From Mycolicibacterium sp. CH28 (GTDB lineage: Bacteria > Actinomycetota > Actinomycetes > Mycobacteriales > Mycobacteriaceae): 64,000 bases of DNA. The notes under the pieces were generated by a model. The model did no database searches, was not told where the DNA came from, and saw only the letters and a program-made list of their open reading frames with translations. Every line of letters starts with the position of its first letter. The stretch's first letter is position 1. This document shows positions 58,259-64,000 of this stretch, one piece after another. The stretch lies in assembly GCF_004745805.1 (NCBI RefSeq), contig NZ_SRLQ01000019.1, forward strand, positions 35,447-99,446. Reading direction: 5' to 3'. The position numbers and the translations under genes are program-made.

Positions 58259-59751
58259 CGATTCTCCGCTCCGGTATAGACGGTCAGCGCGTCACCCTTG
58301 GACAAGGCTGGGCCCGGTGTGAGCAAGGTCAGCACCGACCACGGACCTGGTGTGGCCGGCGCCGTCAAGCCCAGGGCCGCGACGGTCTTGGCCAGCTCGT
58401 CCGCAGTGGCGGCCTCGATGCCGTATCGGACGCCGGTATCAGCTACCCAGAACAGTGATCCGGCCGCCGGCGCGGCCGGATCCTGGCCCACGGTCTGGAC
58501 GAAATAGCCCTTGCCGACGGGGAGCACCACGCGCGAGGCGGCACCGTCGGCCGGGGGAAGGTCGACGGGGTGTGCCCCGTCGGGGATCGGCAGCTCCGCA
58601 CCCGACAGCAGGGCCAATGAACTGGTCACTGCACCAGCTAGTTTGGACCATTGAGCGCAGATGACCGGGGCGGTTGCCGAGTCGACGATGGTGATCCGCT
58701 GCTCGGGATACGCTGCCGTGTCCAGCATCCGAGACACCGGCAGCCGGGTGACCTCGTCGACATTCAGTCGAGGGGGCTGCTCAAGTCCGTAGGAGTCGGT
58801 GTTGCGCAGTAGCGCCGCCAGCACCGGGGAAATCGCTTGCAGCCCATCGGGTAGCACCGCGTAGTAGGACAATGCGCCGTCGGTGCCGAACGCAGCCAGC
58901 ACTCCACCCACGGGCGTGGGAACCGACGGCGCGAACCCGGGCATCGCGCCGGCGTCTGGGATGACCGGAGCTACCAGCGGCACGCCCTCGGGGATCGCGT
59001 TGAGCAGGCCCGGGGCGATCGGTCTGGCAATGGGCGCGGCCGGTAGGCCCAGGGCGTCGGTGACTGCGCGGTCGGAAAGGTCGACCCGGCTGCGCCGGCC
59101 GTCCCACAACAGCCACGTCGTCGGTGCGTCGGGTGGCCCGCCGGCGACCAACACCGCGCTGTCGTGGGGCATGGCGGTGGCGCGGGTGCCGTCCTCAACG
59201 GGCCGCCCGCTGATCACCGTGACGCCAGGTTGCCGCACACCGGTGCTGTCGCAGACCGTCCAGTCCGCATCCCCGGAGTTGCTCTGCACCATTCGTTCCG
59301 GAGCGCCGGGGATTCCGATCATCGGCCCACGGGGTAGCTCGTCGAGTGCGGTGCTGCCGACGACTTTCGGTGCGATCGGCTGGCCGGTGATCAGTCGCGC
59401 GGAGGTCAGGTTCAGCACCGGGTGCAGCTGATCCTCAATGCGCACATACAGCGCCGAACTGTCGCGGTCGGCAAGCACGGTGTTGGTTCCGACGGTGCCG
59501 CCGGGCCTCAGCAAGGAGAACACAAAACACCCGGCCAGCCCGGTGATGACGATCAGTACGCCCATTGTCACCGAACGTGATTGGCTGCGCAGGGGGTCGG
59601 TGAGCATGCGGGTGTCGTGGAGTGCGAGCCCGGATGCGGTGCGCCGCATCAGGAAACGCCACCCCGTGACCTGGTGCCGGGTGATGAAACCACGCCGGTA
59701 GGTGACCCGATCCGGGTTATCGTTGACCGGAGTACGCGAAGTGAAACTCAT
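58255..59751 (-). CDS. eccB3: ESX-3 membrane-complex component EccB3
   Basis: 498 residues from a codon overlapping the eccA3 stop by four bases, about 40 shorter than the Mtb protein I recall. Cytoplasmic N-terminus (VTYRRGFITRHQVTGWRFLMRR), one transmembrane helix (VTMGVLIVITGLAGCFVFSLL, near residue 65), then a periplasmic repeat domain. Periplasmic cysteines (DWTVCDSTG and VICAQWS) form the conserved disulfide. EccB stabilises the pore from the periplasm together with mycosin. Confidence 0.94.
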   Translation of the reverse strand: MSFTSRTPVNDNPDRVTYRRGFITRHQVTGWRFLMRRTASGLALHDTRMLTDPLRSQSRSVTMGVLIVITGLAGCFVFSLLRPGGTVGTNTVLADRDSSALYVRIEDQLHPVLNLTSARLITGQPIAPKVVGSTALDELPRGPMIGIPGAPERMVQSNSGDADWTVCDSTGVRQPGVTVISGRPVEDGTRATAMPHDSAVLVAGGPPDAPTTWLLWDGRRSRVDLSDRAVTDALGLPAAPIARPIAPGLLNAIPEGVPLVAPVIPDAGAMPGFAPSVPTPVGGVLAAFGTDGALSYYAVLPDGLQAISPVLAALLRNTDSYGLEQPPRLNVDEVTRLPVSRMLDTAAYPEQRITIVDSATAPVICAQWSKLAGAVTSSLALLSGAELPIPDGAHPVDLPPADGAASRVVLPVGKGYFVQTVGQDPAAPAAGSLFWVADTGVRYGIEAATADELAKTVAALGLTAPATPGPWSVLTLLTPGPALSKGDALTVYTGAENR

Positions 59752-61718
59752 ACCGGCACCGTCACACCCAAACCGCGCAACAGCGGTACCACCGAACTGG
59801 CCACATCAGCGGCGGTGATCGTCATCAACTGATCGTCAGTGAAATCATCGGCACCCGAGAGATCCGTGTGATCCAGCCTGAATTCGCGTTCCTCTTCCGA
59901 CCGCTCCACAACATTGCGCACAAAACGGCCGTTACCGGCAATATCGAGACTGCGCCTCGCCACCCCCGCAGCATCCGGGGTCGTCGACCCCGCCAACTGC
60001 CCAAACAACTCTTCGAGGCCGACCAACGCCGCCGCCTCGAACACGCTGTCACGCTGGGCGGCCATCGCCTGCGCGATCTCCACCAACTCCACCGCCGAAT
60101 ACGACGGGAAATCGATACTGCGGGTAAACCGCGACCGCAACCCCTCATTGGTATCCAAAAACCGATCCAAATCGGCGCGATACCCCGCCACGATCACCAC
60201 CAACCGGTCCCGATCGTTTTCCATCCGCGCCAACAACGTATCGATAGCCACCAACCCGAAATCATTCTTAGCCCCGGTCGCCACCAACGCATACGCCTCA
60301 TCCAGAAACAACACCCCATCCAGCGCACTATCGATCACCGCATTGGTCTTAGCCTCCGTCTCACCAATGTGCTGACCAATCAGATCCGCCCGATGCACCT
60401 CACGCACGTTCTCCTTCTTCAGCAACCCCAACCCGCAATAGATCTTGGCCACCACCCGCGCGATCGTCGTCTTCCCCGTCCCCGGCGGCCCCGCAAACAC
60501 CAAATGATGCGACCGCTGCGCCACCGCAAGACCACGCTCCTGACGGCGCAACCCCATCGCCACCGAACTCTTCAACCGAGCCACCTGGTCCTTGACCTCA
60601 TCAAGCCCGATGAACTCACCCAGCTCCCGCTCGGCCTCCCCCAACAACGCGGCCTTACGCCCGAGCAAGTCCGGATCCACGAAATCGGCTGCAGTCGGCT
60701 CGGTGTCGGGATCCCACGGGTCAGTACGCGCCGCAATCCGCGCCGCGGTCGTCGTCACGATCCCGAACGACGGATCCGACAACGCCTGCTCGACCTGCAC
60801 ATCACCCGGATTGGCCGCATACAACCCCTGCAACACCTCAGCCGCAACGTCGCCCTCACCCTGCGCCCTCAACACCAACGCCTTAACCAGAACACCATCC
60901 ACCGCAGCCACCGCCACCGGACCCGCGCAATCCTCCACATACGACAACGCCGCAGCGAACATCCCCAACCGGGCCAACGCCGTACCCAACCCAACCCGCA
61001 CTGCATGCGCGAACGTGGGCTCAAGGACGGGATCGTTGACCAACGACGTCAACAACGCCACCACATCAACCCAACGCTGCGCGCGGTAGTGAACGGCAGC
61101 CGCCACCCATGTCGCCTCGCGGAGTTCGGGATTGCGTGCGAGGACCCCGGCCACGAGTGCGTCGGCCTCGGCGAATCGGCGGGCCGCAGCCAGCGTGGCG
61201 GCGTATGCCAGCTGGAAGTCGTCGGGGCTGGCGGCGCGAAACTGCAGATACAGACCGGACTCATAGCTGAAGGCCAGCGCCGACGGCGCGAGCTCGATGC
61301 GCCGGGACAGCACACCGGCGGTATGCCTCGTGGCGGCGATGGCCTCGATCACGGGGGGTGACGTGTCACCGGCCGCGGCCAATCCGGTCCACGCGTCGCA
61401 TTGGTCGTGGGCAAGACGCGTGAGTGCAGCAAATCCGGCCCGCGCCGCGACCAGGTCTGCCGGCCGGCGCCGGTCATAGACGGTCAGCCCCAGCGCCTTG
61501 CAGCACGTTGCAAACCGGCTGACCGTATCGGCGTCGATGCGACCGGCCGCCCCGGTTGTCGCGAGGATCTCCCTACCGTTGCCGATCACCGAGCGCACGG
61601 CCGGGCGGGCTCGCACCTCAACATCGCATTCCTCACGCGGCAGTAGTCGGCTGGCCGACGCCTCAAGTTCCCGGCGTATCCCGGATACTCCGGCCGATTC
61701 CCCGAAGACTCGGCGCAA
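59748..61718 (-). CDS. eccA3: ESX-3 AAA+ ATPase EccA3
   Basis: 656 residues as read from TTG, longer than the Mtb protein (about 631). The true start may be one of the GTG codons within the first 50 residues, since family similarity begins near RIDADTVSRFATCCKALG. N-terminal TPR-like domain, then a CbxX/CfqX AAA+ domain: Walker A AGPPGTGKTTIARV near residue 408, Walker B GVLFLDEAYALV, sensor region RFTRSIDFPSY. Cytosolic ATPase acting with EspG on PE/PPE substrates. It is the first gene of the operon; each of the next three genes overlaps its upstream neighbour by four bases. Confidence 0.93.
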   Translation of the reverse strand: MRRVFGESAGVSGIRRELEASASRLLPREECDVEVRARPAVRSVIGNGREILATTGAAGRIDADTVSRFATCCKALGLTVYDRRRPADLVAARAGFAALTRLAHDQCDAWTGLAAAGDTSPPVIEAIAATRHTAGVLSRRIELAPSALAFSYESGLYLQFRAASPDDFQLAYAATLAAARRFAEADALVAGVLARNPELREATWVAAAVHYRAQRWVDVVALLTSLVNDPVLEPTFAHAVRVGLGTALARLGMFAAALSYVEDCAGPVAVAAVDGVLVKALVLRAQGEGDVAAEVLQGLYAANPGDVQVEQALSDPSFGIVTTTAARIAARTDPWDPDTEPTAADFVDPDLLGRKAALLGEAERELGEFIGLDEVKDQVARLKSSVAMGLRRQERGLAVAQRSHHLVFAGPPGTGKTTIARVVAKIYCGLGLLKKENVREVHRADLIGQHIGETEAKTNAVIDSALDGVLFLDEAYALVATGAKNDFGLVAIDTLLARMENDRDRLVVIVAGYRADLDRFLDTNEGLRSRFTRSIDFPSYSAVELVEIAQAMAAQRDSVFEAAALVGLEELFGQLAGSTTPDAAGVARRSLDIAGNGRFVRNVVERSEEEREFRLDHTDLSGADDFTDDQLMTITAADVASSVVPLLRGLGVTVPV

Positions 61719-61724
61719 ACCGAA

Positions 61725-61743
61725 TTAGGTCATCCAATCCTTA
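61725..61743. promoter_or_regulatory. Candidate IdeR-type iron box before eccA3
   Basis: TTAGGTCATCCAATCCTTA matches the IdeR consensus TTAGGTTAGGCTAACCTAA at 13 of 19 positions by my count, with a perfect left half-site TTAGGT. It lies directly upstream of the first codon I can assign to eccA3. In Mtb the same operon is controlled by IdeR and Zur. The weak right half makes this tentative; no Zur box was recognised. Confidence 0.4.
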
Positions 61744-61895
61744 TGTGGGCCAACGACAGTCGGTGTGCAATTGCGTCAATGTCTCGGGAACCGCCGCGCA
61801 CTCCCGCCCGACTACTCGGCCGGAGCCTTTCGTGTTGAGAACGCGCGCCTGGCCCGCACAACAGGCAGTTTCGGAACCTACTTTGGGGGTCGGTC

Positions 61896-63620
61896 ATGAG
61901 CAATGGAGCTTTCGTCGGGCGAGTTGGAGCGCTGGCGGTGGCACTGGGTGTCGGAGTGGCGATGGGCACCACCCCGCCCATGGCCTCCGCCGACACCGGC
62001 GGTGCGCACTCGTCGGGCACCGGATCATCCGGCCGCGCCGACCGCCACGACTCGGGGTCGTCCTCGAACACCCACCGCGGCGCGACGCAGCCAGTCAAGC
62101 GGGCATCGACTCCGTCCGCCGCCGCGGTGGCGGCCGTCCCCGCACCCGGTTCCGGAACTTCCGGCTCCGGCGACACCGGAAGCGCCCGCGCCAAGGCCTC
62201 GTCTCCCACTGCGGCAGCGGCAGCGGCAGCGGCGACCATTCCCAGTGCTGCGAACGCCAGTCTGCCCACTGCAGCAGCTATCCCAACCCTCAGCCTTCCT
62301 TCTCTCCAGGCCGGCCCGGTCGAGAGTTTCATCGCGGTCTTCATCAGCAATGGAACGGCCGCACACCCGAATGCCGGCATTCTCTTCGGCAATGGCTTCA
62401 GTTATGACGCGTCGACGTGCGCCACATCGTGCATCGGCGGCAAGGCAGGGCTGATCGGCAACGGCGGCAACGGCTATGGCGGCGCCTCGGGTGGAGACGC
62501 GGGTTGGATCGGCAACGGTGGGGCCGGCGGCGCCGGACTGAACGGAGCCAGCGGAGGCGCCGGAGGTAACGGCGGTGCCGGTGGACTGTTCTGGGGTAAC
62601 GGCGGCGATGGCGGAAACGGTGGCGCCGCAACCTCGATGATGGGTGCCGGCGGCGCGGGCGGTAGCGGCGGGAGCGTGGGCATGGTGATGCTGATGGGCT
62701 TCCCTTGGCCGAGCGCCTTGTACGGCAACGGCGGAAACGGCGGCAGCGGTGGCAATGCCGACATGGGCATGGCCGGCAAGGGTGGTCACGGCGGGATGGC
62801 CGGCTGGATCGGAGACGGCGGCGTCGGCGGAACCGGCGGTGACGTCAATGGCGGAACCATGATGGCGATGACGGCCACCGCAGGCAATGGCGGCGGCGGT
62901 AGCATGGCCGGTTATCTGTTCGGCAAGGGCGGTAACGGCGGACGCGGTGGCAACGTCGTCGGCTCCGGCGGCGGCATTGCCGGGAATGGCGGGTCCGGTG
63001 CGATGGCCATGGGATTCGGCCCCGGCGGTAACGGTGGCAACGGCGGCACTTTCGGTGCGTCTGCGGCCGGCGATGTCTCGGGCGGCAACGGCGGTGCGGG
63101 CGGCCCGGGCGGATGGGTCGTCGGCCCGGCCGGCAATGGAGGTAACGGCGGCAATGGTCTGGGGGCCGGCGCTGGCGGTCGCGGTGGGACCGGCGGGAAC
63201 GGGGTTGGCTTCAGCGACGGCGGCAACGGTGGTACCGGCGGCGACGCGACCGGCACCGGCGCGGTCAACGGTGGCAACGGGGGTAACGGGGGCAATGCCG
63301 GCGTGTTCGGCAACGCCGGCGCGGGCGGCAACGGCGGCAACACCGCATCCACTACCACCGGCGCCGGCGGCAACGGCGGAACCGGTGGCGACTCCGTCTA
63401 CCTGGGCAACGCCGGTAACGGCGGCAACGCGGGAGCCGGTAAGGCGCCAGCCAGCGGAGGCGACGGAGGCACCTCTAACCCCATCATGGGCAATGGCGGC
63501 AACGGGGGTAATGGGACCGCAGGCGGCTCGGGTGGGTGTGGCGGCATGGGCGCCATGATGGGGCAGAGCGGAATGAACGGAACCCCCACCAATATGTCCT
63601 GCGGTATGGGCGGCATGTAG
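61896..63620 (+). CDS. Exported Met-rich PGRS protein without a PE domain
   Basis: 574 residues from ATG after GGGGGTCGGTC. The signal region VGRVGALAVALGVG matches the two paralogues at the left edge. A Ser/Ala linker leads to the junction block FISNGTAAHPNAGILFGNG with two cysteines (STCATSCIGG), also found in the giant protein. From about residue 185 it is Gly-Gly-Asn PGRS repeat, interrupted by Met-rich patches (GMVMLMGFPW, NADMGMAGKGG, GTMMAMTA, SGAMAMGFG) and a tail GGMGAMMGQSGMNG then MSCGMGGM. The methionines are unusual in PGRS sequence and could bind Cu(I). It is divergent from eccA3 and followed by a copper-family gene. Confidence 0.85.
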   Translation: MSNGAFVGRVGALAVALGVGVAMGTTPPMASADTGGAHSSGTGSSGRADRHDSGSSSNTHRGATQPVKRASTPSAAAVAAVPAPGSGTSGSGDTGSARAKASSPTAAAAAAAATIPSAANASLPTAAAIPTLSLPSLQAGPVESFIAVFISNGTAAHPNAGILFGNGFSYDASTCATSCIGGKAGLIGNGGNGYGGASGGDAGWIGNGGAGGAGLNGASGGAGGNGGAGGLFWGNGGDGGNGGAATSMMGAGGAGGSGGSVGMVMLMGFPWPSALYGNGGNGGSGGNADMGMAGKGGHGGMAGWIGDGGVGGTGGDVNGGTMMAMTATAGNGGGGSMAGYLFGKGGNGGRGGNVVGSGGGIAGNGGSGAMAMGFGPGGNGGNGGTFGASAAGDVSGGNGGAGGPGGWVVGPAGNGGNGGNGLGAGAGGRGGTGGNGVGFSDGGNGGTGGDATGTGAVNGGNGGNGGNAGVFGNAGAGGNGGNTASTTTGAGGNGGTGGDSVYLGNAGNGGNAGAGKAPASGGDGGTSNPIMGNGGNGGNGTAGGSGGCGGMGAMMGQSGMNGTPTNMSCGMGGM

Positions 63621-63752
63621 TAAGCCAACCCGTTCCACGATTCACAGCGAATTTGCAGGCGAAGCCGGGAACTCGTCGGCCGCTCGGTCCGACTAAGGCG
63701 CCCGGGATGACCGTTCGCGAGGCGGACGGCGCCAAGGAAAGGACCTGCGGAA

Positions 63753-64000
63753 ATGAGAAGACCATTGCGCGTGGCAGCCGTCGGCGCGACGGTAACGGCC
63801 GTTGGGATCGCGCTCTCCGGACCGGCGTGGGCACACGTCGAGGTCTCCGGAACCGACGCAACGCAGGGCGGCTACGGCATGCTCACATTCCGCGTGCCTA
63901 CCGAGTCCGACACCGCCTCCACGACGGACGTACTCGTGACATTGCCCGATGACCAACCCATCATCTCGGTCAGCACTCAGCCCAAGCCCGGCTGGACGGC
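63753..64000 (+). CDS. YcnI-family copper-binding protein, partial (C-terminus beyond window)
   Basis: Only about 82 residues are visible. The ATG follows AAGGAAAGGACCTGCGGAA. Signal peptide MRRPLRVAAVGATVTAVGIA... ends in GPAWA, leaving His as the first mature residue (HVEVSGTDATQGG). In the YcnI (DUF1775) family this N-terminal histidine is a copper ligand. TFRVPTE and the Pro/Val-rich beta strands fit the family. In many bacteria ycnI sits with CopC/CopD-type or SCO1-type copper genes; what follows here lies outside the window. Confidence 0.85.
   Translation, partial: MRRPLRVAAVGATVTAVGIALSGPAWAHVEVSGTDATQGGYGMLTFRVPTESDTASTTDVLVTLPDDQPIISVSTQPKPGWT

Noticed and set aside
62025..63638. 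Minus-strand frame of 537 codons
   Set aside because: Antisense to the PGRS gene; GGC/GCC repeats keep all frames open.

Overview
The window is from a mycobacterium (genus in the broad sense). Four things point there: a complete ESX-3 type VII secretion locus with PE and Esx genes, a PPE gene, PGRS-type Gly-Gly-Asn repeat proteins, and long runs of genes that match remembered Mycobacterium tuberculosis (Mtb) loci in order (Rv0566c to Rv0554, then Rv0101 to Rv0096, then Rv0292 to Rv0282). GC content is high and coding is dense; no gene-free stretch exceeds about 250 bases. All Rv comparisons are from memory, not from a search.

Layout. (1) 1-6.8 kb: two tandem paralogous exported proteins on the minus strand (one cut by the left edge) with near-identical promoters and leaders, then an unrecognised membrane protein and a tRNA-Tyr with its terminator. 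(2) 7-17.5 kb: yajQ, a Baeyer-Villiger-type monooxygenase, an exported beta-solenoid-like repeat protein, glycerol-3-phosphate dehydrogenase, three small exported or membrane proteins, htpX, grcC1 and menJ. (3) 17.4-24.2 kb: a redox and electrophile-stress island (YkgB/RclC-like protein, AhpD-like protein, two TetR regulators with a shared Cys-Pro motif, two CxxC peroxiredoxin-like proteins, a deleted haloalkane dehalogenase, and Rv0541c/Rv0540-like genes). Four intergenic copies of one 16-bp operator, TGTACC-N5-GTAC(A/T/G), are scattered through it. (4) 24.3-27.2 kb: a membrane protein with a degenerate histidine-kinase dimerisation helix, then a TetR/FAD-oxidoreductase pair with two perfect 14-bp palindromes between them. 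(5) 27.2-34.8 kb: menG, an SDR, mgtA, a nitroreductase, a DsbA-like lipoprotein, an Rv0556-like membrane protein, menD and bpoC. (6) 34.8-45 kb: a DJ-1/isonitrile-hydratase-like gene and an isonitrile lipopeptide (INLP, chalkophore-type) operon: ppe1, Fe(II) oxidase, fcoT, fadD10, acp, nrp, and a copper-type HMA protein translationally coupled to nrp. (7) 45-61.7 kb: a SAM methyltransferase, then the ESX-3 operon eccA3-eccB3-eccC3-pe5-esxG-esxH-espG3-eccD3-mycP3-eccE3, ending in an overlapping mmpL of the MmpL4/5 (siderophore exporter) type. (8) 61.9-64 kb: a Met-rich PGRS protein and the start of a YcnI copper protein.

The most interesting part is 34.8-64 kb. There a metal-binding lipopeptide pathway, a one-domain copper chaperone, a metallophore-type MmpL, ESX-3 (a metal-acquisition secretion system) and a YcnI copper protein lie side by side, although in Mtb the INLP and ESX-3 loci are far apart. 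Within ESX-3, mycP3 has lost its catalytic serine (Ser to Gly) and the oxyanion asparagine (Asn to Asp), and ppe4 is absent between pe5 and esxG. These look like real departures from the canonical system.
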